Below are positions 50,701 to 62,433 of a DNA stretch of 64,000 bases, in pieces (the stretch's first letter is position 1; the number at the start of each line of letters is the position of its first letter). Source of the DNA: Andrena cerasifolii. Taxonomy: Eukaryota; Arthropoda; Insecta; Hymenoptera; Andrenidae. The translations under genes were made by a program, and so were the position numbers. Below the pieces are notes generated by a model. That model ran no database searches. It was not told the origin of the DNA and saw only the letters and a list, made by a program, of their open reading frames with translations. Location of the stretch: positions 7,068,001-7,132,000 of the forward strand of contig NC_135118.1 in the NCBI RefSeq assembly GCF_050908995.1. Reading direction: 5' to 3'.

Positions 50701-53700
50701 AGTCCACATACCTACGCGGTATCGAAGTAAGCAACGGTTGCGGCTCTCTAAAAGGGGGTAATAACAGAAATCCAGCGCGGGGTAATTCGTCCTGAAAGTG
50801 GACGCGACGAATCGCCAAGCCGTGGTACTCGGCCAGCGCGTCTAATTTATAATAGATACATGGTCGGGCGTAATAACAATGTCGTTACCGTTCCGAAGGC
50901 CCCTTCGGCGAGTTTCGAGAGCATGCGGAGGCGATGCCGTGGGAAGAGCGGGACGCTCGTCTGCTCGAGACGTCTCTTCAGGGCCGAAAGTACCTCCTGC
51001 TGAGTCGGCGACTGAAACAGAAAAGAACAATGCATCGTCCCGTGGTATCTGCCGATAATCCACGATCTACGATCACGCTAACCACGCGCCACGAGCGTGG
51101 GGGTATTAAAGGGGTGCCGCGGAGGGCGGTCTCCGGATGAATTATTCGTCGGACCTCGGTCCCGTAAATTCGCCGTGATCTATTACGCGATCCCGACAGA
51201 CTTACAATAATTTAAGTGGCAGAGCTACTCCTATAAATTCAGACCGGTCTCTTCACGCGAAATCTCTCCACCGTCGTAGCTAAATTCCGTCCTTCGTCGT
51301 ACCTTCGGGCTTCCTGGTTTGTTTGCAAGAAGTCTTTGAATATTTGTCGATGAAAATGGCTGCGTTGCCACGTACGCGTAATTTAATAATACTCGTTGCT
51401 TGGTCGTCGATGATATTCCCCGCTATTCCATTTGTCCCAGCATTTTCATTGGGCCGAGCGAGATGGAATAGAAAAAAAAAAGGAGCCCAGCGTTGCGACG
51501 AGGGGCGACCGAAAGGGCCAGTCGAACGTGACGGGTATAACATTCGGCCCGAGTCCATTGTAAAGCTGCGCGGAGCTACCGATAACCCCGGCGCGTTTTC
51601 GGAGAGCGCCCGTTTCGGTCTAATGACGGATCACGCGGGGGAGGGACAATGATTGGCGTCGCTACGATGCGTCAAGGCCAGGCCCGACGAAATGTTTTGA
51701 CTGTTTCGAGTGGAGCTGTCGGGCGTCCATCACGCGCAGACGACACGCGACGTAGGCGACCACTTTCGGACGCATTGTGTTCGAATCAATCTGTTCGCAC
51801 GCCGGGGCTGGCGCGGGGTCCCTCCGTCCGATGGATGCAAGCGCGTCTTTGCAGCCAGAAGAGATCAGGCCACCGCTGGGGGATCGATCATCCTGTCATA
51901 TGGACGCCTGAGAACCTTCCATTCCCGCGCTCGCAGGAGACAGCACATTTTCGAATATTAGGCTTAGGGAGAAGGAATCCGACGGCGCGTCTGAATAGCT
52001 CTTTGATAGCTGGAAGAGGCAGTAAAAGGGAGAGGAGGGACACGTTTCGATCCGAGCCTCTCCTAGTGGACTCCTCGATAAGGCTACCTACATAGGTAGA
52101 CTTGCGCCTTTAGACGCGGGGACATTCGATATTGGGCCGAAGGATCTGTGCGAAGGAATCGGCGGCTAGACGAAAACTTGAGGGAATAGAAATTGATGGG
52201 AAGGCCTCTGGTGGCGAGCACGGCGCTGTCTCAAGTAGAAGTTATCCGGCGATCGAGGGATTTGGGACAAAACCCTCGGCCTATTCTTCATCTCCTTGCA
52301 ATTTTCTGAACTGGGACTCGCCCGCGCGGCATCCCCTTTTAATTTCCACGTTAACTCCGCCGTTTGATTTCAAGGCGACGAATCCGCCCGCACCGTCCAT
52401 TTCTTCCTGTTTTATACGCCAAAGACGCGGACGTGAATTTCGATGGCAGCCGCGGTTCAATATCCGCTGGGGGGGACGTACAACGCCGAGGCGGATATTC
52501 CCAAAAAAATACGTTGTCCCGTCGGCGTGCCCGTTGTGTGCGCGCTGGAAGATATAAATCACCGACGTGCTACAAATTCGGCGGGGCGTATTTTTATTCC
52601 GGCAGATCGTGGCGGCGCGATTTAGGCGCAGGTTGCCGAATCAACCACCCCCGCCAGCGTAATATTTCTGCGATGTCGGCACGCGCGGCGACAGAGACGG
52701 GAGCAGGCGCAAAGGGACGAAGGACGAGAGTGAAACGGAGAGAGAGAGAGAGAGAGGGGAGATAGGATTGCAAACGTGATTACACGCCGCGCTTTCTCTC
52801 CGCAATTAACAGAACGAACTGGTCCGGAAGCCACCGGACCGCGTAATGATGATACATTCCACGAGGGTTGCTGCGAGGCTATCCGCGAAAGGGTTCGACG
52901 CATCCCCGTTGACGGCAGTTCGTTTATACGTCGGCGAACCGATCAATCGAATGACTCTGCAGATCGCGCGGAAACGTTCACGAATACGCGATACTTTAGT
53001 TGCTTCACGGCGAATAAGCCCCCCTAGGTTACTTCGTAGGCATTAACGGCGGTGGGAACCGAGGGGTTGAAATGGTAAATGATGTATGTACAGTTGTACA
53101 GTGTCGGAAGTGAAAATTTTCAGTATTTTCCTTTTAACCACACCGACGTTGGAATACTTATGATCTGGGTTCGCTCTTGCGTCAGCTCTGGAACAGTGTT
53201 CCCCAATCTTTTTTCAGCCGCGATCCCCTTTTATAGTAGGTATACAAATAACCCGCGAACCCCTCCCCATATAAGACATAATAAATTAAATAACGTGAAG
53301 AAAACAGATTAAAAATAGGTATTTAGGAATGTAATTCTAACTTAATAATATTAACAAAAAAAAAAAAACCGTGGCGACCCTTTAGAAAATACTTTGCAAC
53401 CCATCCTTTGAGAATCACTGCTGTAGAAATTAAAATATATGATTATAGAACCTGCAGCGTTTATCGCCGTATTCACCCTGGAATTCACGTCCTTTTCCAC
53501 TACAAATATAATTTTTCATTTCTTTGGTACGTAGGCACATCGTTTACCATTTTTCAACCCCTACAATTACGACGAGTAGGTAGCTCTCTTGATATCGACG
53601 GAATAATGTTTGGAAGGGAGAGTCGTTGACTCTTTGCACGCGGTGCATGTTTTTACGGAATGTTGTTAATATTGGCTGTTACCCTTTAGTATAATATGCC

Positions 53701-56700
53701 CGAAAGTATCGTTGCCCCACGGTTACAACGTACGAGGGAACATTTTACTGGCTGCCTTTTACGAAGTATGCATAAACTTTGGCGGAAGCTCGAGCGTCGC
53801 GAGTGAAGTATCGATGCAGCGTTGTTATTACGGGCCGTAAGCTATCGCCGTAGTCGATACATTGCACGAGATTATTAGCCAATTCGAAAGAAGCACTCGC
53901 GTTATCGATCCGACGCTCTCATATTGACCTTTAGTCGCGATCCGGTGATTTTTTATGCGAAAAGAGAGCCCTGGGGAGCGTCTCGCGCGTTTGACGTCGA
54001 TGGTGCGTACGGTTCCTCCACTTATTCTTCTTCCTTTTTTCCCTTTCTCCCTTCCCTATTCACTGGCGCCCCCCGTCCCTCCCCCGCGCGTTCGCTCGCG
54101 TTGCTCCGGTATTCCGGATACGAGGCACGTTATACTGTACCCACGGGAGGTATATCTAACCCCCCCCAAATGGTCTGCACTCGTTCCGCCATATTGATTT
54201 AAATTATTAATTGCGAACTTTCCCTCGACGAATGGACCGCGAGTTTCATGGAAACCGGTAGGAATACAAGTACATTCGACCAAGGGTGGCCATTGTTTAT
54301 AGATCCAGCCGCGATAACTTCGTTGAATTTCTGCACTTTTGGCTCTCACTACTTTGTCCCCGATTCAGCGGTGCCGGTATTCGTTTCGGTGCCATTTCGC
54401 CGTGCGAAGCTACGCGAAATGTAGTCAGACTTTGCGCGCACAGGGACTCGCGGTAGCCGCTTTTATGGATTACAATAGTCGAAAGTATTTTTTAAGGTAT
54501 TGAACGTAGTAAGATTTGAAGGGAGAAATGATTGACTCGTACCACTTACAGCGCGGACATGCAGAGCGCGAGGAGAAGGGGAAGCGCACCGTCCGTTGTC
54601 AGACATCGTTGGACCGGGTATGATAGGAAGTGTATTCGAATAGTATTTTGGGAAACATTTCCAGCACAAAGCTACTCAGTGTTAGATTAATAGGGACTTT
54701 AGAAATACATATGTGACAATCCGGGGACTTTGCTGTGTTAATTTGAAAGAGCGTATCTGGTTAAAAGTTGGTTCTGACAAGGAGAGTATTTTAGGTGTCC
54801 GCCTCCGATCATTTTGATTTTTGGATATGTTATAGACGACCGAAAAATAAGAAATACGTGTTTTTTATTTTTCCCCGTTTTCATATTTGGGGGGTGAAAA
54901 CTGCGTTCAAAGTTAGAGTTGAAAAATCATTTTTGTGGATTTTTGAAAATCTGGTGACTCAGTCATATTTCGCATTCAAAGACACAAAATTCGTCCATTG
55001 ACACTATTCCCCTATCTCTAATAGTTCTCGAGATATTCTACAAAAATGATTTTTCAACCCTAACTTTGAACGCAGTTTCCATCCTCCCAAATATGAAAAC
55101 GGGGGGAAATAAAAAAACACGTATTTCTTATTTTTCGGTCCTCTATAACATATCCAAAAATCAAAATGATCGGAGGCGGAGACCTAAAATACTCTCCTTG
55201 CGAGATAAATGAGTTTTAGTACTTTGTGTCGTACCCATCGGTATTATATATAAATCGAATTAGGTTAAATATTAAATCTGCATAGAAAGGTATCTACATA
55301 TGTGTGACAATCCCGTAAAATATTTCAATAAACTCCACAGGAGACTTTGGTAAATGCATACGCCCAAAATCAGGCATCGATTTTACATAATTCCGAAATA
55401 TAAACTGGTATATCTTCAGTTTCAATGCAGATATGGCTTTGTTAATTAATATACGTATAGATAAACTATTTCTGTGCCACTTAGCAGCAATAACTCAATT
55501 TAAGGGGGTATTCTGGTCTAGCGCGCGAGTTTCGTGACCATTTTTCAGAATTTTTTCTGGGCAATCAAAGTAAGCGTATGCGGTACACAAAGTTTTTTCT
55601 TAAAATCTTAATCGTCCTTTTAACTATATTTACAATTTTTTTTTGTAGTGGAAAAATTAGTAGGCATGTCTGTACAAAGACATGAAGATTGTGCGTTTTG
55701 CCATGATGCTGCAAAATATCTCAAGAATAGTGCATACGATGTCAATGCCCTTTTGCACAGATATTTCGAAATGATGTCATTCTTGTCTGAATCAAAATTA
55801 TAAAAACATCTGCAAAATTGTTTTCCTAATTAACAAATTAATATCACAATTGAAGGGGAAGAAACGGACTTTTCTGTTCAACATGGCGCCATTTTGTGAA
55901 AAATTAATTTCAATGAATAATCTCGATCCAGACGATAGCCATATTCTTACTGAATAAAAATATTATTAATATAGTTAAACGAACGATTAAGATTTTAAGA
56001 CAAAAATTTGTGTACTACACTTACTTTGATTGCCTATAAAAAATTCTGAAAAATGGTCATGAAACTCGCGCGCTGGACCAGAAAACCCTTAAGGGAATAT
56101 TTTAACCCACTTTAACTCCTTTTAACTATTTTAACCCATTTATCCATTTTAACCTATTCCTTAATTAAACCGAAAGCCCTTAAATATAGTAGGTACCAAG
56201 GTAGATACGCGAGCTGGGTCCCCATGATCTTGTACCAACCGAGAACCACATCGACCCGCTTGTGCCGCTCAACGATATCGCTTAACACCCCACTTGGATG
56301 TGTCGAAACAGAAAATTGAAAAGTGGATGGTGTCCTCGATGTCTATATAATCTAATTCCTCTTTCGTCCTACCTCCTAACATCCCCGCAGCTGAGGCAAG
56401 ACCTGCTAGATAAAGCCTCACCGATGAGTCCACTATCAAGCCCAAGGACGAAACGCACACTTCTTTCCTCTTTTCCTTTTCAGTCCCACCTTCAACCCTG
56501 TACACCACCTACTCTCCTTCCTCCTCAACAGTACTGTTCAATATCCCTGTACCCACATCCCTAGTATCCGTCCCACCCACTCACATAGACGCAGACTTAC
56601 CTTTTTGTCCTCCGTCTTGGTGCCGCGGGCGGCTGTCTTGGAGAAGAGGCTGTCCTGATCACTGGCGCCGCTGGAAACGGCAGGTCCGCGTCCTGTTCCA

Positions 56701-59700
56701 TCCTGGTTGAGCAGGGGCACCGTGCCGAGTTCCGGCACCGCATAATCGTACGATGTGTCAACTGCACCGTTCGCGTACACCGCTGCGGATGATATAGCAA
56801 AGGAGGATTGGGCGCAGCACCGGGCGGGGGGCGGTGTATTGATTGCGGTCAGGCGAATGCTTTGTTGTTCGCTGCACACGCACGTGTACCGGCGAAACGG
56901 CGTACTCGTAGCGAGCGTTTAATGTCTCCGCCCCGTATAAGTGCGGGTGCGGGCGCGGGCGCGCTCGCCGGCTCTTGTACGCGCGCCGAGTGTTCGTGTA
57001 AAACAACGCGGTCGCGAGTGTGTTCGAGCACCGCGTACCTGAGTGATTGATGTTGGCGCCCTTGTTGTTCAGCATCATGTCTTTCATCTCCATAACGACG
57101 GTGCTGTAGCTGTAGTACGGAGCGTACTTCAGCGCCTGGTACGGTTCCTGATAGTCGTCGAGCTTCACGATGTCCAGAAGACGGTTGCCCAGGTCCCGTG
57201 GCAACGTCGGCAGTGAGCCGCCGGCGTACCTTGTAACAGAAGGAAGAAACCACTGACTTCACCACGGTCACACTCCCGGGGGGGATTCTGTCTCGCCGTT
57301 AATACGTCCTGAGCTTCCGCGGAAAGACACGCGAATGACAGAATTCCTAGGGGCGCAAAAATCTTCCGTATCTTCCTTTGGAGTCGGGGAGTGTAAAAAA
57401 AACACCCTTAACTAACGGAGAGCTACGCGCCAGTGTGTAGGGGGAAAGAAATCGGTATAGTCGAGAGTCTGAATTTTTGGCTGGACGACTGTTCTGCCAG
57501 TGGAGCAAATCTAGAGTTCTACGAAACTTGTGGACTCCTCCTAATTCAGCCCCGGGGTTTATTAAAAATACAGCACGTGCTGAAGAGAAGTACGCGGAGG
57601 AAGGAAGAGCCTAAAGCGTCTTTTGTAACGAACGAGGTGTATCGTTTTTCGAGGGGGTACTTTTTGCTCTGCGAGTTTCATCGTTCAGCTCAAGTGCACG
57701 TCAGATATTCGTCAAAGGGTGGTGAAACGTTTCGCGTGCGCGTGTACTCGAAATACCCGGCGCGCGTCCTCTTTGGGGACGTTCTCTTTGCCGAAACGGC
57801 AATACCAGATTGCACAAAGCGACGCCAAGGTTGAACATCAATGTTGAAACGTGCGGGTCACGGCCGAGTTAGGACAGAATCGAGGATCTCGTCTGGAGAC
57901 ATTCGTGCTGTACAAACTCGATATATTGCCCGAGGATGTCCGTTATTGGACGTTATTGGACATCCACTAACGAGCACGCCGGATGGAAAGTTTATTGGAA
58001 GGTGGCTTCCGTCGACGTGGACCTTCGTGAATGCTTGGAAAGTTGCAGAGCGGTGTCACGTGGTATCGGATTATTAGTAAGTTTTCATAACTGAGAGGGA
58101 TCGCTATACCTACCTATGGTTTATACAATATTATAACGATTTTCGCGGATATATATTAACGAACGTCTTCTGCATATTGAGGAGAGGTTTTTCGGTGTCT
58201 GCCTCCGATTGCTTTGATTTTTGGATATCTTTTAGAGGACCGAGAAATAAGAAATACGTGTCTCTTTATGTTGGCCCGTTTATACGTTTAGGGGGTGGCA
58301 CCACCTCTCAAACTTCATAAGACGAAATACAAAAGTGACGGGCGACAAGAAAATCATCTATACAGCAAGTTATGGCGCAAATGGAATTTATATAAAGTAT
58401 TATTCAACACAATGTTATAATATCCTTTAAACTAACAATAGAAACTATTATGTCTCTTGTTATGAACTTCGAGGGGTGGTTTTACTCCCTAAATATGCAA
58501 ACGGAGCCATTATAAAGAAATACGTATATTTTATTTTTTGATCCTCTAAATCATATAAAATAACGAAAGTAATCGGAGGCGGACATTTAAAAACTTCTCC
58601 TTCTAGGTCTGATTTGGAAAGTTTGTTCCTCTTACAAAGATTTAGCGAGAAATTATTGGCAACTAAGTAGGTAATGTAATTTTTGCAATATTATAAAATG
58701 AGTCAATTTAAGTTGAGGAATAGCAGACTGTATTCTACTGTTAATAATATCGTGCTTCGGCGTCCATTTTATGCCGACGCGTCGCAAACATTGTTTCGTC
58801 GGCGCCTAAGCAAGGCCTTGAAATCGGTAAACCGGGATGTTTGGGTAAGGTAGAGGCGACACCGTAGGCCTATCTCGAAAGCCAATATTATTAGTATTAA
58901 TATTTACTATAACAGCGAAAGCCGCAAATCCTTTGTGCCCACATCGTTTCCTTTCGTCGCGACGCTACTATCGTAATGCAACGTGTTCGCTGAATTCCAA
59001 ATATTTGGGGAAAATATTTCGAACTACGGCTAATACCGTTGAATAAAATGTTTCTGAAATCCCCCACTCGCCGGGCACTGAGAATTAATTCAAAGTAGAA
59101 TTCCACTTCCTTCTGTGTATATACAAGTTACTTTAGATCAGAGTTGGGCATTAATTAAATAAAAAAAAATTTAAATGACGGATCAAATAATAGTTACTTT
59201 AACTTTAGATTATTTGACGAATAAAGTTATTTTTTTATACGACGAATAAAGTTATTTTTTTATTCCACGAATAAAGTTAATTTTTATATTCCACGAATAA
59301 AGTTAATTTTTTTATTCTTAGTGTGTTTCAACTTCACAGTTGAATAAATTTTTCAGCTTCAACTTCAACCTCAACCTCAACCTCAACCTCAACCTCAACC
59401 TCAACTTCAACTTTAACTTTAACTTTAACTTTTCAACTTTAACTTTAACTTTAACTTTAACTTTAACTTTAACTTTAACTTTAACTTTTCAACTTTAACT
59501 TTAACTTTAACTTTAACTTTAACTTTAACTTTAACTTTAACTTTAACTTTAACTTTAACTTTAACTTTAACTTTAACTTTAACTTTAACTTTAACTTCAA
59601 CTATAACTGTAACTTTATTCGACGTCAAATAATTTTCTGGCGCGTCTATTCGCCAAATAAAGTTAAGCTGGATCAACTGTTTCGACACATGACGATTCAT

Positions 59701-60202
59701 TTTTTTTAACTTTTATTCGTTATTCGAAATTTATTTAAATAAAAATATTGCCCATCTCTGTTTTAGCTGTATTCGGTATTTAATACATAGCTAAATCGAT
59801 TTAGAATTCACTCAGCTTCTTTGCGAACGTAATCTACTAAAGAATCTCAGTCATAAGAATACCTTTCGTCGTCCTCCAAGGTGTACGCCATCAACGCAGC
59901 CCCCTTCTCGACGGTGGCGCAAGTAGAGCCCAGATGAGAGGGCGCCTTGCCAGTCATGGGGCTGGCGAAGCACTTCCGTTGCCTGTGCCTCGAGATGATC
60001 AGAAAGATCGCCACGGCTAGCAGAAGGATCACCGCGGTTAGCACGCCGATCACGACCGCCATGTACGTCGGATCGTCGTGTTTCGCCGTCGAGACCGGAA
60101 GCTCACCCTCCGCGGCGCCGTTCTTCTCCACGAAGACATCGCTCTGAATAGGTGACTCGGTTGTCGGTGCTTCCTCTGGCGTGAAGTTACCGTGAGCCAC
60201 GT
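32724..60202 (-). CDS. Ddr: Discoidin-domain-receptor-type tyrosine kinase, transmembrane to stop (partial)
   Basis: Nine minus-strand exons in continuous phase: 60202-59863, 57229-57039, 56782-56601, 51011-50889, 48366-48257, 43268-43068, 42606-42514, 33613-33472, 33074-32724 (TGA 32726-32724); 1733 nt, about 577 aa. The first exon has a 24-residue transmembrane helix (at about 59996-60066) followed by RHRQRK. A tyrosine-rich juxtamembrane region spans the next two (YAPYYSYST, SYDYAVPEL). The kinase domain begins FPRHRLRMLSKLAEGAFGTV. It carries LVAVKF (ATP lysine), FVHRDLATRNCLVGK, ISDFG, a DYY activation-loop pair, PIRWMAWESI, DVWAF and CWRREESERPTF, close to DDR1/DDR2. DDRs are collagen-binding receptor tyrosine kinases; the discoidin exons should lie right of the window. 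The position after DFG is TDNELY where DDR2 has MSRNLY. A cysteine-containing acidic insert lies between the last two helices. Confidence 0.9.
34437..35603. mobile_element. TA-flanked fold-back element, 1.17 kb, in kinase intron
   Basis: Ends are CGGGGTGTCCGCGCG and, in reverse complement, CAGGGTGTCCGCGCG, each flanked by TA. The halves are inverted copies meeting around 35040-35090. The left arm has about 100 bases (about 34795-34900) that the right arm lacks. No transposase ORF is present; the ORFs in it are chance. It lies in the intron between exons 42514-42606 and 33472-33613. Confidence 0.8.
39385..39604. mobile_element. Small fold-back element with TAACTCCTAAAGTAC ends
   Basis: The left end TAACTCCTAAAGTACAAGGG is mirrored at the right end, which in reverse complement reads TAACTCCTAAAGTACACGGG. 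Similarity continues inwards through CGCTGCAAA. About 220 bases, non-coding. Confidence 0.7.
39802..40276. mobile_element. Fold-back element with CCTACTACCTCTTGCAGGAC arms
   Basis: About 47 bases at 39899-39945 recur inverted at about 40231-40275. The outer ends GTATAGTGCC and its near complement GGTACTATAC suggest the element starts near 39802. The left side holds about 85 extra bases. The middle is AT-rich and non-coding. Confidence 0.6.
41271..41824. mobile_element. MITE with CACGTTGACTGCC inverted ends
   Basis: CACGTTGACTGCC at 41271-41283 is mirrored by GGCAGTCAACGTG at 41812-41824, a perfect 13-base match. TTAA precedes the left end, but the right flank is TACA, so a TTAA duplication is not intact. 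Two short hairpins with GTCACCCGTAT follow the left end. Confidence 0.6.
43674..43692. repeat. ACGT tetranucleotide repeat
   Basis: Five tandem ACGT-type units in a kinase intron. Confidence 0.9.
44518..45468. mobile_element. Fold-back element, about 950 bp
   Basis: Arms at about 44677-44795 and 45320-45426 are reverse complements (sharing GGTTGGGGACGATC and its complement). A second pair at about 44970-45045 and 45240-45310 continues the palindrome inwards. An outer pair, TTTTCGAGTATAACTTT at 44518 and its complement near 45440, is separated from the rest of the left arm by about 130 unique bases. Non-coding. Confidence 0.7.
48844..49636. mobile_element. hAT-type MITE carrying a 14-bp minisatellite
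   Basis: The left end CAGAGGTGGGC and right end ACCCAACTCTG are the inverted ends expected of hAT elements. The flanks GTTTAGAG (48836-48843) and GTATAGAG (49637-49644) agree in seven of eight bases, an 8-bp target duplication. The body is mostly a tandem array. No transposase ORF. It lies in the kinase intron between exons 50889-51011 and 48257-48366. Confidence 0.85.
48925..49390. repeat. 14-bp minisatellite AACTTTAACTTTGC, about 31-33 copies
   Basis: The unit repeats head to tail with few variants (ATCTTTGC, AACTATGC, AACTGTAAC). The array is wholly inside the hAT-type MITE. Confidence 0.95.
53194..53420. mobile_element. Short hAT-type MITE, 227 bp
   Basis: Ends CAGTGTTCCCCAA and TTGAGAATCACTG are inverted with mismatches. 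The 8-base flanks CTCTGGAA and CTGTAGAA agree in six of eight positions. The body includes a 12-base A-run. Non-coding. Confidence 0.7.
54778..55200. mobile_element. Palindromic element, 423 bp, copy 1 of a family
   Basis: The left end CAAGGAGAGTATTTTAGGTG and right end (CACC replaced by AGACC)TAAAATACTCTCCTTG are inverted copies. Arms of about 190 bases match closely and share CCGCCTCCGATCATTTTGAT. A diverged relative lies at 58178-58603. Confidence 0.8.
55500..56092. mobile_element. TTAA-flanked MITE, 593 bp
   Basis: TTAA at 55500-55503 and 56089-56092 bound ends TTAAGGGGGTATTCTGG and the reverse complement TTAAGGGTTTTCTGG. Inverted repeats continue for about 125 bases and share CGCGCGAGTTTC and CAATCAAAGTAAG. 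Non-coding; lies in the kinase intron between exons 56601-56782 and 50889-51011. Confidence 0.8.
58178..58603. mobile_element. Palindromic element, about 426 bp, diverged copy 2
   Basis: The left end GAGGAGAGGTTTTTCGGTG and right end with CATTTAAAAACTTCTCCTTC are inverted copies with more mismatches than copy 1. Both share TGCCTCCGAT or TCGGAGGCGGAC near the ends and AAATAAGAAATACGTG inside. Non-coding. Confidence 0.7.
59139..59760. mobile_element. hAT-type MITE of the 48844 family, carrying an AACTTT array
   Basis: Ends are CAGAGTTGGGCA and TGCCCATCTCTG (the last bases read GCCCATCTCTG). Flanks CTTTAGAT and TTTTAGCT agree in six of eight bases. Subterminal sequence (ATTAATTAAATAAA, ACGGATCAAAT) matches the right end of the 48844-49636 element in reverse complement, so the two are the same family in opposite orientation. 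Confidence 0.8.
59359..59605. repeat. CAACCT and AACTTT hexanucleotide arrays
   Basis: About seven CAACCT-type units are followed by some 30 AACTTT units with two TTTTCAAC interruptions. It lies inside the hAT-type MITE. The minus-strand lysine/valine repeat ORF here is only a reading of the array. Confidence 0.95.
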
Positions 60203-62433
60203 CTGTGAAATAGAAACGCGGACATTTCCTCTTTTTCCCTTTTTTAAAATCCCATCATTCGGCGCTCCGAGGACTGCGGGGGAGGATTGCACGAGCTCGT
60301 TTCTATTTTGTTCGATACGACCGTGCAAATCGCTCGAAACCGGGTCACTGAAAATATCGCGACGGGCCAACGACTCGTGTCGATATTTTCCATTTTTTTT
60401 TCCCTCGCTTTATTGCGTCTTCGATATTAAAGCAAAACGCTCCCGAGAGAACCGCCGAATAGTTTTTTTTTCCCCCGCGGGGTCACACCATGCGTAAGCG
60501 TGGCTGAAGATCGCTGTTGCGGCGGACATTTGGGGTGGAAAAAATATTAACGCACGAGCCACTGAGTAGACGCGGAATCATTAAGCGGAAAGAAGGTGCT
60601 CGAGCGAGCGCATGTAGAGCGCATAATCAGCCTATATGCGTTCCGATGGGGAAAAAAGCGCGCGCCGTTTCACGGAATTTTCCATTTGCTTGATTGAAAG
60701 GCCGCTGAGCGATTCGGTTGTCTAATTACGGCCGCGCTCCTCGGATTCTACCGGACGGGCTCTACTCCGTCGAGATGGAATTTTTAATAATTTCCTGGTT
60801 ACTCTGGAGCCGGCGAAACGGCGCGGCGCGGCGACTCGCTTTCGAGAGGAAACAAAAAAACCGGCAAGAGTTTGGGGCAAAAATATTCCGGCTACGTTTT
60901 TCTCCTCCTGCCCCGGGGGGGGGGGGGGGGGGCTGCGACAGAATCGCATTTCGCGCTGTCACGAACAATTAAACCCAGCACGCGGCTCTTGAACGAATTT
61001 TCTCGACACGAGGAGTGACATGCTCGAGCGACGCACGTGTTTCTCGCGGATTCGCTTACACCCCTTTTATCTCGCTAGCACGTCGCACGAATAAATTCAC
61101 GCGCCAAGCGGAGACGCTAACGCGTCTTGAGATTGGTCTTCGCTCGGCGCGATCCTTCAACTTGAACTCTCGTTGAGGAAAGAAAGAAAGTTTGGGATCA
61201 CTCTGTGGCACCAAGAACTTCCCCGTTTACTCTATCACAGCTAAGTATATATTTGCAATAGAGCAGCGACGCACTCGGGATTTAATCTCGGGGAGTTATA
61301 TTCAATAAAATTCATTAACTAATTATAAAAATTACTTAAAGAATAAAATCGGGTTTCCTTTTCTTTCTACAAAGCTCATGAATTACTTGAGTCCTGGTTA
61401 CATTAACCTCCTTTTTCCTTTTTCTTTGGGGGGCCCCAGGGTCCCTTGGCCCGCTCTGGGTGCGTCACTGCAATTGAGAAGGAACGTCTCTCCTGTATTT
61501 CTGAATCCTTGTCATTCGCTCCTGATAAGCAAAGCGCAAACAATGGCAGCGAATCTAATTAATTCTGTGTAACGAGAGACATGGTCCATTTAACAGGTTA
61601 ATTAGAAAACGGGAAGCTGAAAATTAAAAATTCCCTTCCCCTCTCATCCCGCAGCATACGGAAGATCAGTCCCGTCACTGCGGTGTCTGTTCCGTTAAAT
61701 AAAATCTGCCTGTAGGTTCCAGCGACGTGGTCGACGGAGAGCAATAAAACGGGAGATGGCCCGCAAAAAGAAGGTCAAGAGAGAATAGGGGAATCGTAAG
61801 AGCCGCGCGAGTCTGTCGAGCTTCACCCGATGAAACCTCCCGGCACACGACTCGCGGAGCTGCTCCATGCGCTGCGGTATTCCGTGGATTCCCGGCAGGA
61901 TTATTCCAGACGAAACAAAGCTGTCGCCCCGTTTGATATCGGCCTTTACATGGACTTGGCAAGCGTGCCGTACCCTCCCTGTCGCCTCTGACAAACCGTC
62001 TACCGCCCCTGTATCCCGTATGAAATCTGATATTAAACATTCTTTGCGCGGGACGGGCGGGGGGCGAACTGTGAAAGGGGTTTTGTTTCGGGCAGGGCTG
62101 CGGCGTCAGGTGCACCTACGGCTCTGTCGAGCAGTCGCAGCCGCGAGCTCGTTGGCAATTTAACGAAAATGAGTTTCGATACAACCAGAGGGGTTGCAGG
62201 TGTCGGTGACGAGGACCGAGCCAGGCGAAGCACGGGCTTCCTCGTTCCTGCGTCCTCCGCTAGAGAAGAAGCGGACCACTGTGCATCAGCAAGCGTGATT
62301 CCTGTTCTGAAGGCGGCTTTTGTGGCGGTACCATTTGCGCCTGTCGTCACAGGACTTCCCAGCGGTCTCCAGCTTCGTGAGTTCTGATTTAAATAGCCAC
62401 GGATTCCTTCACAGACGTTTAGGGCACGAGTCG
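60203..62433. other. Receptor kinase intron, no exon seen
   Basis: The exon starting at 60202 begins in phase with two bases, so an upstream exon must exist; none with discoidin-like sequence was found here. A 17-G run lies at about 60916-60932. Confidence 0.5.

Noticed and set aside
56269..56508. Minus-strand ORF of 79 codons with a repetitive-element look
   Set aside because: No family motif was recognised, and the adjacent kinase exon at 56601 ends in a good donor before it.
59425..59700. Lysine/valine repeat protein on the minus strand
   Set aside because: It is only the translation of the AACTTT tandem array in a MITE.
60718..60972. ORFs across the 17-G run on both strands
   Set aside because: Proline or glycine runs come from the homopolymer, and there is no splice or family support.
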